Shown: positions 27,634-37,441, numbered from the stretch's first letter. The stretch is DNA of 64,000 nt from DATEKX01 sp963726785 (GCA_963726785.1 CAVSDJ010000009.1:868001-932000); one strand, 5' to 3'. Numbers and translations: made by a program. Notes: a model not told the origin generated them from the letters alone.

Positions 27634-28750
27634 CTATGCGTCCCCGGTCATCTTTGCGGCTGGCGTAAGAAACGTGCGCAAGGTGAGCGGCAACACACAG
27701 GTTTGCCGTCAATTCCGCTGAACTGGTCACCATCTCAGCAACAACCTCAAGCGGCGCATAACCGAAGCGCTCTATCAACCGCCCGTGTGTTTCGGAAATC
27801 GAGCGCAGATGAGGCGCATAGATTAATAACTCTCCGCCATCTTCTATAACTCCTCCCAGTTTATAGCTCGCCTTGCCGCCAACCCACATTTCATCGTAAT
27901 GCTCGTCTAGCAACGCAACAACACGCGAATACTTGCGTCCTGTGTACTTGATGTGAACCTTGCGACTGACTTCGGCTGCCTGACGCAAAGCTTCACGAAC
28001 GTCGCCCGCGAAAAGTGCGTGCGTGCGAATCTGGCCATCATCGTCGCGCGTGACGACGGAGTTGAAAGAAATAACTCGCGCCGAAATGAATTCAGCGGCG
28101 GCTTCGATCATACGACGCGTAGGCGTTTCAACGCGGCCTATAATATTCTCTATGGTTGCCAGAGCGCCGAGCCAGTGCGTCACGTGCGTCAACTCAGGCC
28201 CGCCGATGCCGGGGAAGAAATATTTCGCGCCACCTGAAAATCCTGCCACCTCATGCGGCACAGTAGCGCCAAAGACCAGCACTGTATCGTAAAGCCCCGG
28301 CGCGAGCAGCCGATTGACCCGCAGAAGAATGGAGCGGTCTATCAAACCGTCGGTCAATTCGCGCACTCTTTCAGAACTCAATTCGCCTATTGTGACAAGC
28401 TCTTCCGCCTTGTCCCACTTGTGATCGTAGATTCTTCCCAATCCCGGCAACGCCGCGCGGCCTGCGCCCGTCTTCAACCGTTTCTCCTCTTCGGTCATCG
28501 GTTGATGTGTGCCTTGGGCGACCAGCGCGTCAAACCGGGCCACGCCGCGCGAGGCCAGAGCTTCGGCGGCAAAAGGGAAGAGCAGATCCGTGTTGTCGTC
28601 GCGCGTCTTGTCGGGGATGATTGCCAGCACATGAGCGCCGGAACCTACGTCGCCAAGCGCCGCTTCAATGATGGCCTGCATCTCTTCGAGAGAGAGCGAG
28701 AGATCCGCAGCTCCACGCCCGATTACTGCCGGTGTAGTTATGCTAGTCAT
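27464..28750 (-). CDS. LarA-family nickel-dependent racemase/epimerase-like protein
   Basis: 428-residue protein of the LarA/DUF2088 family. Conserved blocks include AIIPDKTRDDN, GTHQPMTEEE and VPHEVAGFSGGAKYFFPGIGG. LarA enzymes use the nickel pincer cofactor to racemise lactate or epimerise related 2-hydroxy acids. GTHxP and HEVAGFSGGxK are the expected cofactor- and substrate-binding motifs. There is no larBCE gene in view. It precedes a carbohydrate-oxidation set on the same strand, which fits sugar-acid epimerisation (inference). The 3' end (27464-27633) is duplicated exactly at 26107-26276. Confidence 0.82.
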   Translation of the reverse strand: MTSITTPAVIGRGAADLSLSLEEMQAIIEAALGDVGSGAHVLAIIPDKTRDDNTDLLFPFAAEALASRGVARFDALVAQGTHQPMTEEEKRLKTGAGRAALPGLGRIYDHKWDKAEELVTIGELSSERVRELTDGLIDRSILLRVNRLLAPGLYDTVLVFGATVPHEVAGFSGGAKYFFPGIGGPELTHVTHWLGALATIENIIGRVETPTRRMIEAAAEFISARVISFNSVVTRDDDGQIRTHALFAGDVREALRQAAEVSRKVHIKYTGRKYSRVVALLDEHYDEMWVGGKASYKLGGVIEDGGELLIYAPHLRSISETHGRLIERFGYAPLEVVAEMVTSSAELTANLCVAAHLAHVSYASRKDDRGRIVPRYRITLASSIDEETCKRVNLAYLDYRQFRREHYEDDPDTLIVERAGRDLYRASI

Positions 28751-28770
28751 GTATTCAAGCCTATAAACTC

Positions 28771-29838
28771 CTATTTCACCTCGCCAACGAAACGCTGATA
28801 TTGCGATTCAACATCATCACGTGAGGTATTGCCGGATAGAATCAAGATGCGATAACGAAAGATCGCCGAGTTGTTCGGTTGCAGGGTGAAATTCAACTTT
28901 TGTTTTCCGTTGCTGAAGACCTTTTGACCAAGCGGATTGGCCGCGAACAATCCGTAACCGCGCGCATGCCAGTAGGTGGGATAACCCGGATTGCCCGGAT
29001 GATCGAGTATCGCAATCGTTATATCTTCCTGACCTACACGGCCCGTAAGCATCGCCCACCTGCCGCGCGTCCCCCACACGTCATCGCCAGACAAACCTTC
29101 GCTGCTCTGGTAACGGCCCGTGACGCCTGTGTTATCCAGCTTCGGGACTGATGTCGCTTTGCCGTTTGCATCAGTGAAGACTTCAGGCTTATCCGATGGC
29201 TGCTCTAATTGCCGAGCGACGCGCAGGCCGAGCACGCCTTCCTTGTTGTCATTGAAAACTACGCGCTCGTCGAGCGCCGTAAGCTTTGTGATTCTATCTA
29301 TCACACGCTGATTTGGGCTGGCCTGAAATATGAACGTAGACTCTTCCTTTAAGATAGGTTTGCCTGCAGGTGTGAGCCAATCCATTTCGACTTCAAGCTC
29401 TCCGCGAACTTTGCCGCTTGCGACGCGTTTGATCTTGCTATGGCGTATCGTGCCATATTTATTACGGGCAGCTTGCTTGATATCATCAGAGTTGTTCCAG
29501 AAATCCAGCCCGTTCACATCGCCGTAGTTGAACCACAAACCAACGTGATGCGGATGATCAACTCTTTCGCCCGGTCGCGATTCAATCGGATAACCGCGAG
29601 TAACAATTGTGCCTGATGCCGTGCGCAACGGATTCAGCACAGGTTTCTTGATCGTGTCGGGCCAGATGTAAGATGTGAAAGGTTTGCCGTCTACGAATAC
29701 ATCAACGCGGCGAGCCGATTCATTAGCAACAACCCGCACGCCCGCTTCCGACGGCTTCGTTTGAGACGCAGCAGTAAACCAGCAAATCAGAACAATACCT
29801 AGCAGTGCGAGCAAGCGCCCGCCTGATGGACTCGGCAT
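28771..29838 (-). CDS. Exported DUF6807 (PmoA-like) protein
   Basis: 355 residues with an N-terminal signal peptide (LLALLGIVLICWFTAASQT). The body holds the family hallmarks KPFTSYIWPDTIKKPVLNPL, RPGERVDHPHHVGLWFNYG and NPGYPTYWHARGYGLFAANPLG. DUF6807 is often annotated as methane-oxygenase PmoA-like, but it is an unrelated galactose-mutarotase-type beta-sandwich found beside sugar oxidoreductases. It is not a methane oxygenase subunit. Here it lies 18 bases past a Gfo/Idh/MocA gene in the same operon, so it probably handles an exported carbohydrate or its oxidation product. Confidence 0.8.
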   Translation of the reverse strand: MPSPSGGRLLALLGIVLICWFTAASQTKPSEAGVRVVANESARRVDVFVDGKPFTSYIWPDTIKKPVLNPLRTASGTIVTRGYPIESRPGERVDHPHHVGLWFNYGDVNGLDFWNNSDDIKQAARNKYGTIRHSKIKRVASGKVRGELEVEMDWLTPAGKPILKEESTFIFQASPNQRVIDRITKLTALDERVVFNDNKEGVLGLRVARQLEQPSDKPEVFTDANGKATSVPKLDNTGVTGRYQSSEGLSGDDVWGTRGRWAMLTGRVGQEDITIAILDHPGNPGYPTYWHARGYGLFAANPLGQKVFSNGKQKLNFTLQPNNSAIFRYRILILSGNTSRDDVESQYQRFVGEVK

Positions 29839-29855
29839 GACTTACTCCGTTCAGT

Positions 29856-31220
29856 CTAGTTCGTCACAACGTCCTGCTTCGCTTCATCGAAGGTGACGCG
29901 CTTGCCCGTCTGCAATGCCGCAATTGTCATCGAGAGAGCGACTGAATGATTGTATGCCGCGTGAATATCAGCATTGGGCGCTTTGCGTGAGCGCACGCAC
30001 TCCATCCAGTTGCGCATGTGCTCAAGCGTCGCACTGTCAACTCCGGTGTTGGCTGCGGTTTCGGCTTTTACAGTCTCTTCTACCAGTGAAGCCTCTGGCA
30101 GCAGGAACGGCTCTTTGCCCATCGGCTTTGCATACGTTTCTTCAAGCCCGCCATCGGGACCGATCTTGTTAGTATCTAGATTGAGGCTGCCGCCGTTCGA
30201 ATAGTAAATCTCTTTCGTGCCGCCCGCGCTGTTTGTCTGACGCGATGAATAGACTACCTGAAATCCCTTGCCGCCTTTGGCCGCATTGCCGTAATCGAAG
30301 ACCGCTGTCATCGTGTCAAAATTTTTGCGCCCGTCGCGCCATAGGTAAATGCCGCCGCTTGCGACAACGCTCGTCGGATGATTGAAACCTGTGAACCAGT
30401 GCACGGTGTCTATCTGATGCACCATCCACTGATCTGGTATCCCTGACGAATACGGCCAGAACAATCGGAACTCAAGATGCTTTCTCGCGTCGAACGGTTC
30501 GTATGGACGGTTGATGAGAAAACGTTTCCAGTCAGTGTCTTGCTCTTTGAGCATTGGAACAAGAGACGGCCTTCGCCAGCGGCCCGGCTGATTCACGTTC
30601 CAGGTCATTTCGGCCATAACTATGTCGCCGAACTTGCCCGACCTTATGAATTCGTTCGCGCGCATATAACTTGGCGTAGAGCGTCTTTGCGTGCCGACCT
30701 GCACAATCTTTTTGGAAGCCGACACAAGTTTGAGAGCCGCGCGAGCGTCACTCATCGTATTAGCGAATGGCTTTTCGACATAAACGTCTTTGCCCGCGCG
30801 AACGCCTTCCATGCAGTGATAAGCGTGTTGGAAGTCTGCCGTCGCAATGATGACCGCATCAATATTTTTCATCGAATAAAGCTCGTCCGTGTTGCGAGCT
30901 TTAGCCATCTGTTCACTGCCGAGCGGGACCTTCAATTCGTCTGCTTTCTGAGCGACAAAGTCGGCTCCTTCTTCGCGTCTTTTATTCCAGATATCGCAAA
31001 CGGCCACCGGCTCGAAATTCAATTCGCCAGCAAGCTGTAAGAACGCCGGAATCAGCGCGTCACGCGCGCGGTCGCCGGGGCCGACGAATGCGACTCTCAC
31101 GCGGTCATTGGCTCCAAGAATTCTTGCGTAACTGGATGCGCGCGAACTGATCGCGATCCCAGCAGCGCCTGCAATTGAGGTCTTCACGAAATCTCGCCGT
31201 GAATTACGATTCGTTGTCAT
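29856..31220 (-). CDS. Tat-exported Gfo/Idh/MocA-family oxidoreductase
   Basis: About 454 residues from the ATG at 31220 (the frame also has an ATG at 31226). The Tat signal NSRRDFVKTSIAGAAGIAIS carries the twin arginines. A Rossmann domain follows with VRVAFVGPGDRA, then EKPFAN containing the conserved lysine of the family (KDVYVEKPFANTMSDA). The C-terminal alpha/beta domain has a His-containing MVHQIDTVHW segment. Members oxidise or reduce sugars, inositols or glycosides with bound NAD(P). Tat export implies cofactor loading before transport. It is part of the carbohydrate-oxidation operon. Confidence 0.85.
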   Translation of the reverse strand: MTTNRNSRRDFVKTSIAGAAGIAISSRASSYARILGANDRVRVAFVGPGDRARDALIPAFLQLAGELNFEPVAVCDIWNKRREEGADFVAQKADELKVPLGSEQMAKARNTDELYSMKNIDAVIIATADFQHAYHCMEGVRAGKDVYVEKPFANTMSDARAALKLVSASKKIVQVGTQRRSTPSYMRANEFIRSGKFGDIVMAEMTWNVNQPGRWRRPSLVPMLKEQDTDWKRFLINRPYEPFDARKHLEFRLFWPYSSGIPDQWMVHQIDTVHWFTGFNHPTSVVASGGIYLWRDGRKNFDTMTAVFDYGNAAKGGKGFQVVYSSRQTNSAGGTKEIYYSNGGSLNLDTNKIGPDGGLEETYAKPMGKEPFLLPEASLVEETVKAETAANTGVDSATLEHMRNWMECVRSRKAPNADIHAAYNHSVALSMTIAALQTGKRVTFDEAKQDVVTN

Positions 31221-31259
31221 AATCATCCTCCATTTTATGCGCGCTTTAACTCGCTCCTG

Positions 31260-32132
31260 TTAACTTGCTCCTGCGCGTCGCAGAAGCTCTTTCATCCCAA
31301 CCATACTCTGCCGCGTAGATTCTTCCGGCGTGCCAGCGCCGCGCCAGTGCGTTTCAAGGCTCAACACTCCGTCGTATCCGTCTTTCTTCAGAGCGCGAAA
31401 CTGCCCGACATAATCTATAATGCCGCGCCCCATCGCCATCCATTCAGTTGTGCCGTCGGGTTTGCGAATTATATCTTTGCAGTGCATATAACCGATGCGA
31501 CTTTTCGGCAAGAGCGCGTAGCCGTCGGGGAACGGAGTCTCGCCACGCGCGGCTGCATTTCCGGCATCCCAATTGAGCTTGAAGCGCGGCGACCTGACCG
31601 CCTTCAACGTTCGCGCGGCTTCTGCGCCTGTCGCAGTATTACAGGCGTGCTCGTTTTCCAGAATCAGCGTGATGCCGCGTTTTTCGGCTTTTGTTGCCGC
31701 TTCCATCAGTTTTTTATCTATCGCTGCGCGATACGGCATTTGATCGTCCAGTCGCCAGAAATCGAATATGCGTATGTTAGTTGTGTTGAAGACGCGCGCA
31801 AGCTCGAACCCTCGTTCAAGCAGTTCGTCCTGCTGATCGAACGTGTAGCTTGCGCCGAACTGGTCGCGCTTCGGACTATATTTAGAAGTCGGAGCGCCCG
31901 GCCAGTCAACTTTGAAAATCGGCGATGCGATTGCAGAGACTCGCAAGCGATAACGCTCTAACAACTGTCGCGCCTCGGCTATCTGCTTTCGGTCAAGAGC
32001 CATGATGTTTTTGCCCCATAGCTCTCTGATTTCAACAAAGCTCAGGCGAAACTCTTTCGAGGCAACTTCCAGAGCGTGGCCGAAGTCGTTCGTGATTTCA
32101 TCCGTTATGACTGACAGTTTGAATTTTGCCAT
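31260..32132 (-). CDS. Sugar phosphate isomerase/epimerase (xylose-isomerase-like TIM barrel)
   Basis: 290-residue protein of the AP-endonuclease-family-2/xylose-isomerase-like group. Typical elements are FVEIRELWGKNIM, ILENEHACNTATG (a metal-ligand glutamate), KLNWDAGNAAARG (aspartate ligand) and IGYMHCKDI with histidine, then LSLETHWRGAG. Such enzymes isomerise or epimerise keto sugars. There is no signal peptide, so it acts in the cytoplasm. It lies 4 bases beyond the start-side partner at 32137-33114 on the same strand and upstream of the Gfo/Idh gene. Confidence 0.8.
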   Translation of the reverse strand: MAKFKLSVITDEITNDFGHALEVASKEFRLSFVEIRELWGKNIMALDRKQIAEARQLLERYRLRVSAIASPIFKVDWPGAPTSKYSPKRDQFGASYTFDQQDELLERGFELARVFNTTNIRIFDFWRLDDQMPYRAAIDKKLMEAATKAEKRGITLILENEHACNTATGAEAARTLKAVRSPRFKLNWDAGNAAARGETPFPDGYALLPKSRIGYMHCKDIIRKPDGTTEWMAMGRGIIDYVGQFRALKKDGYDGVLSLETHWRGAGTPEESTRQSMVGMKELLRRAGAS

Positions 32133-32136
32133 AATC

Positions 32137-33114
32137 TCAAATCTTCATTGCGAGCTTTTCTTCGAGATATTTTTTGCTGATAATAGCCGACTCTTTTGGC
32201 GTTCTTGATTTATCGGGCACTTCGTCGAGTTCAACTATGGCCCAGCCGCGAAACTTGATCTCCTTGAGCGCAAAAAAGACCGCAGGCAAATCAACTCTGC
32301 CCCGGCCAAGCTCGACGAAGCGATAAGCCTTTGACGATTGTTCCGGCCCAGGACTCTCTACGTCTTTTATGTGCAGGAACAGCAGTCTGTCTCGATACTT
32401 TCTTATCGCTTTCGCGGGGTCGCCGCCGCCTTGCGCGTAGTGAGCTACATCAAGCAGCAACTTGACGTAGCGAGGGTCTGACCGATCCATTATTGCATCA
32501 ACTTCATCGGGCGATTCGCCCAGACTATCCATGTGATTGTGATAACCCAACTTGATGCCTGAATCCGTCGTGCGCTTTCCGACTTCGGTCAGCAATCGAC
32601 CCAGCTTTTTGAAGTCTTCGCCCGAAGGCTTGCGGCCTTTTGGTCGTGCGGAATCGGTCATCTGAAGATAGAGACCGCCTGCGTCGCGCAGGAAGGCCGC
32701 CTGCTTGACCTGCGTTGCGACCTCTTCCGCCTCATTGTAACTATCGCCGCGAGGGCCGCCGCCCGATAGAGCAGTAAATTGCAAGTCGTGTTCTCTCAGA
32801 ATACCTCTAAGCTCCTTCGGGTCTTCGCCAAATTTTTTGAACGCGCTTGCGCGTAGTTGTATGCCGCGATACCCGACTTCGCTTATGTCATTAATTGCCT
32901 GCATATCGTTTCCGCCCCAGGTGATTGCGGCGTAGCCAAAGCGAATTGCGGGTGGCGCGGGCGTAATCGGCTTATCAAAATAAGAGAGATCAACTGGCGG
33001 ATACAACGACGGTTCAAACACACTTGCGAGTTTATGCGCCGGTAAAACAGACGCGGCAGCAAGCGAGCCGATATTTAAGATAAACCTGCGACGGGGTTTT
33101 GAAAATGACATCAC
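32137..33114 (-). CDS. Sugar phosphate isomerase/epimerase with Tat-like signal
   Basis: 325 residues. The N-terminus (SFSKPRRRFILNIGSLAAASVLPAHKL) has an RRRF twin-arginine-type signal and hydrophobic core. The TIM-barrel body has YRGIQLRASAF, KLGYHNHMDSLG (histidine ligands), VKLLLDVAHYAQGGGDP, LLFLHIKDVESPG and AIVELDEVPDKS, i.e. the expected series of barrel strands with metal ligands. It is paralogous to the next gene, but exported. It heads the operon 32137-28771, which joins two isomerases, a dehydrogenase and DUF6807. Confidence 0.8.
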   Translation of the reverse strand: MMSFSKPRRRFILNIGSLAAASVLPAHKLASVFEPSLYPPVDLSYFDKPITPAPPAIRFGYAAITWGGNDMQAINDISEVGYRGIQLRASAFKKFGEDPKELRGILREHDLQFTALSGGGPRGDSYNEAEEVATQVKQAAFLRDAGGLYLQMTDSARPKGRKPSGEDFKKLGRLLTEVGKRTTDSGIKLGYHNHMDSLGESPDEVDAIMDRSDPRYVKLLLDVAHYAQGGGDPAKAIRKYRDRLLFLHIKDVESPGPEQSSKAYRFVELGRGRVDLPAVFFALKEIKFRGWAIVELDEVPDKSRTPKESAIISKKYLEEKLAMKI

Positions 33115-33189
33115 ATCACACCCTTCTTTTCGTGATTCGCATCAAGCATATGACCGTTTACACAAAAGATCTTACACTCTCGACTGCGA

Positions 33190-33939
33190 CTAATGGATCT
33201 TTATATTGCGTAGGCTCGCTCGTGTAGATTCCGAATACCAGATGTCAACGAATTCCTTAATGGATTCCCTTTCTCGACTTAGTATCTCGTCGGCCACATA
33301 TTTGCGAAGAAGGGATTTTATACTGGCAAAGGCCGAAGGGTCTTTCGATGCCAGGACCATAGCGGTTTTTCTAGCCTCGCTCATATAATCCTCTAACTTT
33401 GTTATTTCATGCACCAGACCTAAACGCTTCGCCTCGTCAGCCGGATACATAGCCCCGGAATACAGTATGGTAGTAGCGTTAGCACTGCCTACCCAGAAGC
33501 GCAATATCTCAGTGCTGCCAGCGAACAGGGATGAACTGAAACTTATCTCATTAAGTGATATCTTGGCCTTCTCGCTGACCATGACTCGGTAGTCGCAGGC
33601 CAAGGCCAACATGCAGCCGCCCGCAATCGTATGGCCGTTGAGTGCAGCTACAATCGGCTTAGGGGAAAGAAAGATTGATTTATACAAATCTGTAAAATTA
33701 ATCACGAACTCTGTAAATTGCTCCTTGGTAAAGGTCAAGAATTCGGGAACATCGAATCCGAACGAAAAGAACTTGCCGCTGCCTGTTAAGATTATGGCTC
33801 TTGTCTCCCGGTCCATTTCCAGGGCTTTGAGATGCTCTCGCAATTGATGAACAACGATACCATTCAGAGCATTCACGTTTCCACGGCGAATCGAGAGGAC
33901 AGCAATCCCATCGCTCTTTTCTAAAGTTACGAAATCCAT
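33190..33939 (-). CDS. Enoyl-CoA hydratase/isomerase family protein
   Basis: 249-residue crotonase-fold protein. It begins MDFVTLEKSDGIAVLSI, has LTGSGKFFSFGFDVPEFL, the oxyanion-hole region NGHTIAGGCMLALACDYRVM, and EISFSSSLFAGSTEILRFWVG in place of the usual glutamate-bearing helix. The absence of the standard catalytic pattern there means isomerase, hydrolase or hydratase activity cannot be chosen. It is monocistronic and convergent with nothing obvious. It may belong to fatty or amino acid degradation. Confidence 0.8.
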   Translation of the reverse strand: MDFVTLEKSDGIAVLSIRRGNVNALNGIVVHQLREHLKALEMDRETRAIILTGSGKFFSFGFDVPEFLTFTKEQFTEFVINFTDLYKSIFLSPKPIVAALNGHTIAGGCMLALACDYRVMVSEKAKISLNEISFSSSLFAGSTEILRFWVGSANATTILYSGAMYPADEAKRLGLVHEITKLEDYMSEARKTAMVLASKDPSAFASIKSLLRKYVADEILSRERESIKEFVDIWYSESTRASLRNIKIH

Positions 33940-34199
33940 TTGTGCCTCCTATTTCAACACGTCCTTAAACTCCTGTCAGATACAGTCAAGTCTTATAGCG
34001 CGATCAGGCTCAAGAGCGCAAATCCGGCTTGCGCCACATGCTACTTGACGATGCGATGCGTCAGAGAGCGAGGAAGAGAACCATTAGCGCATACGCAAGT
34101 TGCCATGATAGATTTCCATTAGTCCTCTCCCTTTGCGCGTGATGGAGGGCACTCAGCGCAACCCACTATGCACTCGTTACGAAAACGATAAGGAGTGAC

Positions 34200-34985
34200 A
34201 TGACCAGGATAGTCGCAGTGATTCCTGCGCGCATGGGTTCGTCTCGTTTTCCGGGCAAGCCGCTCGCCTCCCTTCACGGGCGAACTATGATAGAGCATGT
34301 CGTTCGCCGCGCCGCTATGTGTGGTCATATTGACGCGGTTTACGTCGCGACGTGCGACGAAGAAATCCGAACGCTCGTAGAAAGGTTCGGCGGCGCTGTC
34401 ATCATGACATCGGCTTCACACGAGCGCGCCAGCGACCGCGTCGCCGAGGCCGCCGAACGCCTTGCATCTGACATCATCGTGATGATTCAAGGAGACGAGC
34501 CCATGATTACCCCGGACATGATCATGGCTGCCGTGACTCCCATGTTGCGAGACACGTCCGTGGAGTGTGTGAACCTGGTGCGACGAATTGTTAGTCACGA
34601 TGAGTATGTTGACCGCAACACCATCAAGGTCGTGATGAATGTCCACGGAGACGCTCTCTACTTTTCGCGGTCACCCATTCCTGCGGTTGACTTCGCAAGC
34701 GCCGAGCGCCCGCCTGTATTCAAGCAGGTGTGTGTAATCCCATTCCGGCGTGACTTCCTGCGCGAGTTCGCGCGTCTGCCGCAGACACCTCTCGAACGAG
34801 CAGAGTCAGTCGACATGCTCCGCGCCGTCGAGCACGGTTTGCGCGTGCGGCTGGTGGAGACTGAGGCGGACACTCATGCGGTGGATACGCCGGACGACCT
34901 GCGCCTCGTCGAAACACTAATGAAGGATGACCCGCTCCTACTCCGATACGGAGAGCCGGTCATCCGTGCGGAGGCGCGCATATGA
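34200..34985 (+). CDS. 3-deoxy-manno-octulosonate cytidylyltransferase-like (KdsB)
   Basis: 261 residues. The N-terminal nucleotidyltransferase motif is VIPARMGSSRFPGKPL. The conserved DIIVMIQGDEPMI and the segment YFSRSPIPAVDF are typical of CMP-Kdo synthetases, which activate Kdo or a related 3-deoxy sugar with CTP for outer-surface glycan synthesis. The stop overlaps the ATG of the next gene (ATGA), showing translational coupling with a dehydrogenase and a glycan protein rather than with lipid A/Kdo core genes. The substrate may therefore be a different ulosonate for a capsule-like polymer. That is inference. Confidence 0.8.
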   Translation: MTRIVAVIPARMGSSRFPGKPLASLHGRTMIEHVVRRAAMCGHIDAVYVATCDEEIRTLVERFGGAVIMTSASHERASDRVAEAAERLASDIIVMIQGDEPMITPDMIMAAVTPMLRDTSVECVNLVRRIVSHDEYVDRNTIKVVMNVHGDALYFSRSPIPAVDFASAERPPVFKQVCVIPFRRDFLREFARLPQTPLERAESVDMLRAVEHGLRVRLVETEADTHAVDTPDDLRLVETLMKDDPLLLRYGEPVIRAEARI

Positions 34986-35923
34986 AGTGGCGGGTCCTCG
35001 TCAGCGCGCCCTACCTGCTTCCGGCCCTCGAAGAGTTCCGTCCACTTCTGGAGGCCGCAGGCGTGGAGATCATCCGCGCGCAAGTGCGCGAGCGGTTGAG
35101 CGAGGAAGAACTCCTGCCCGTAGTCGGGACGCTCGACGGCGTGATCTGCGGCGACGACCAGTTTTCAAAGCGGGTCTTGCGCGCGGCATCCCGGCTCAAA
35201 GTGATCTCGAAATGGGGCACCGGCATTGACTCCATAGATACACTCGCGGCGGAGGAACTGGGTATTGTTGTGTGCAACACGCCCGATGCCTTTACTGATC
35301 CCGTGGCAGACACAGTGCTCGGCTACGTCCTATGCTTTGCGCGCAGGCTTCCGTGCATGGACAGGGATGTCCGCAACGGCTTATGGACAAAGCCTGACGC
35401 CGTCTCGCTGAAAGAATGCACGCTTGGTGTGGTCGGAGTCGGGCACATAGGTAAGGCTGTGGTGCGCCGCGCGCGGGCGTTCGGGATGCGTGTGCTCGGC
35501 ACCGATCCAGTGCCTGTGCCCGCGTCGTTCATTGCAGAAACCGATCTGCGCATTGTGCCGCTACTCGCATTGCTTGAAGAGTCCGACTTCGTCTCGCTGC
35601 ACTGCGATCTCAACCCAACCTCCTTTCATCTGATAAGCGGTGACGAACTAGCGGTCATGCAGTGTGGGGCTTACCTCATCAACACGGCGCGCGGCCCCGT
35701 GGTTGACGAGCCCGCGCTCGCCTGTGCGCTCAACGAGGGCCGGATTGCCGGGGCCGCGCTCGACGTATTTGAGGTCGAACCGCTGCCCGCCGACAGTCCG
35801 CTTCGCGGCATGGAGAATTGTTTACTGGCACCTCACAACGCGAACAGCGATCTCGCTTGCCGGAGACGAATCCATGAGTCCACGATTGCCAACCTCCTCA
35901 GGGGACTTCGAGAAGGGAGGTGA
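34982..35923 (+). CDS. D-isomer-specific 2-hydroxyacid dehydrogenase (phosphoglycerate dehydrogenase-like)
   Basis: 313 residues with the two-domain dehydrogenase layout. The NAD-binding motif is LGVVGVGHIGKAVVRRARAFG. The catalytic arginine lies in INTARGPVVDE and the histidine in CLLAPHNANSD. It oxidises a D-2-hydroxyacid. The ATG overlaps the KdsB-like stop by four bases, and its own stop overlaps the GTG of the next gene. It may make a precursor such as a 3-phosphohydroxypyruvate or another keto acid for surface-glycan synthesis, but the substrate is not visible. Confidence 0.82.
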   Translation: MKWRVLVSAPYLLPALEEFRPLLEAAGVEIIRAQVRERLSEEELLPVVGTLDGVICGDDQFSKRVLRAASRLKVISKWGTGIDSIDTLAAEELGIVVCNTPDAFTDPVADTVLGYVLCFARRLPCMDRDVRNGLWTKPDAVSLKECTLGVVGVGHIGKAVVRRARAFGMRVLGTDPVPVPASFIAETDLRIVPLLALLEESDFVSLHCDLNPTSFHLISGDELAVMQCGAYLINTARGPVVDEPALACALNEGRIAGAALDVFEVEPLPADSPLRGMENCLLAPHNANSDLACRRRIHESTIANLLRGLREGR

Positions 35924-37351
35924 CGCGCACGCAAATGAGAGACGAGAAAGCTAAGAGTGGAAGCGGGCCGATGAACCTTGCGAACACTACGCGAGACGAA
36001 GACGTGCGAAACGAAGACGCGCGAAACGAAGGCGACACGCGAGCGAACGGAGGCCGCGACTGGCTGCTCTATCGCGGCATCAAGAGCCTCCTACGGTGCG
36101 ACGAGGCCGAGGTAATTGAGGGGATCGCCCGCTATGTCATTTCGCAACATCGCAGTTTGCGGGTCGGGTCGGCATGGGTCGAACGGAAGCGTGGGACCTC
36201 GGCACCTGCCGTGACTGCTCTGCTCGGCGGGTTGGTGAGATTTCTCGAAATACGTGCAGGTGACCGCCGGGACGGCGCTGTCTGGATTGCCCGCCTCAAC
36301 AACGAGCGCCAGGCAATTGAGACGATGCCGCTATTGCTATCGGAGCTGGGTTGGAGCGAGTTGAAGTTCCGCTGGCGTCCTGATGCTGCGGCTCTTCTTG
36401 CACTGGCCCGGAGCCTCGGTTCAAACTGGCCACGTATTCTCAGCCTCACGCGCAGGCTGCACCGTCGGTATCATTTCTTCAAAGTGCTCCGCGTGGCCGA
36501 TCTCATTGGATATTACTCGCGCTATCTCGGCATCTTCCAGAGCGGGCGCTTCCGTCTCGCATTGATGTCGAACCACAGCAACCCGCACGGCATCGCGTTC
36601 AACCTGGCGGCCCGAAAGTGTGGCGTTCCCGTCGTGCTCATCACGCACGGCATGCCAGTACGACCCGTCGCGCGACTCAGCTATGATCTGGCGGTGGTGC
36701 ATTGCGAGGCCGCGCGGCAGACGTACATTGAGGAGGGCTGCCGGATGGATCGCGTTCTGGTTCACGGTCGGCGGCAACATTACGCGCCGATGCCCACGGA
36801 GCCGCTCCCTGAACGTTTGACCGTCGGGATATTCCTTTGCAAGGACGTGAATGAGGAACATCTGTGCGCCATGCGTCGAGCGTCTTCTCGGCAATCCGCG
36901 TGTATCGCGCATACTCGTGCGCCCGCATCCGAAGAACCTCTGGGCGGGGCTTGATGAATGGATCGCGTCGCGCAACGAACTTCGGCTGCGTCGGAGCCAT
37001 GGCGTCACAGTGTTTGGCGACATAGAGGAGTCGGACATCGTCCTCGCTGGCAACTCAAGCGTGCTTGTCGATGCGGTAACTGCGGGGCGTCCGGGTGGCT
37101 ACGTGTCAGGTCTAGACCACGGGCCTGCTGACCTCCACGAGTTCGTCGCGCGCGGGTTGATCTACCCGATAGATGATGAGTTCGGCTTCGACCCCGACGC
37201 GATGCTCAGTTTCTACCGGCGGCTGGACTGGCCAAACGTGCTCCGACTCTTCGCTAACATAGACCAGGACGAGGCGACGGTCGAGGCACAAGTCTGCGCT
37301 GCCATCCGTGATCTCGCCGTATCGCGCAATCAGCCTCCATTCGCCAGGTAA
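35920..37351 (+). CDS. Surface-glycan GT-B-like transferase, frameshifted
   Basis: The first frame starts at GTG 35920 (GTGA overlap with the dehydrogenase stop) and its conserved part ends at about 36865 in DVNEEHLCA. The second frame continues with VERLLGNPRVSRILVRPHPKN to 37351. Joined, this gives about 477 residues. RPHPKNLW and GNSSVLVDAVTAGRPGGYVSG recall the C-terminal nucleotide-binding half of GT-B enzymes and CDP-glycerol-phosphotransferase-like capsule proteins. The N-terminus is polar and low in conservation. It likely builds or decorates the polymer supplied by the two upstream enzymes. The exact family remains uncertain. Confidence 0.6.
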
Positions 37352-37441
37352 ATAGTCAAATGTCGATGAGCGAATAGAACCGGCGTTTGCCTGATCTTAG
37401 CAGGGCGTCAGATTATGCAAGGGTCGCGTATAATTTCATCA

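Noticed and set aside
28771..29838. Annotation of the DUF6807 protein as a methane monooxygenase PmoA
   Set aside because: It has a signal peptide and sugar-enzyme neighbours, and no membrane helices as PmoA requires; the name reflects an old misannotation.
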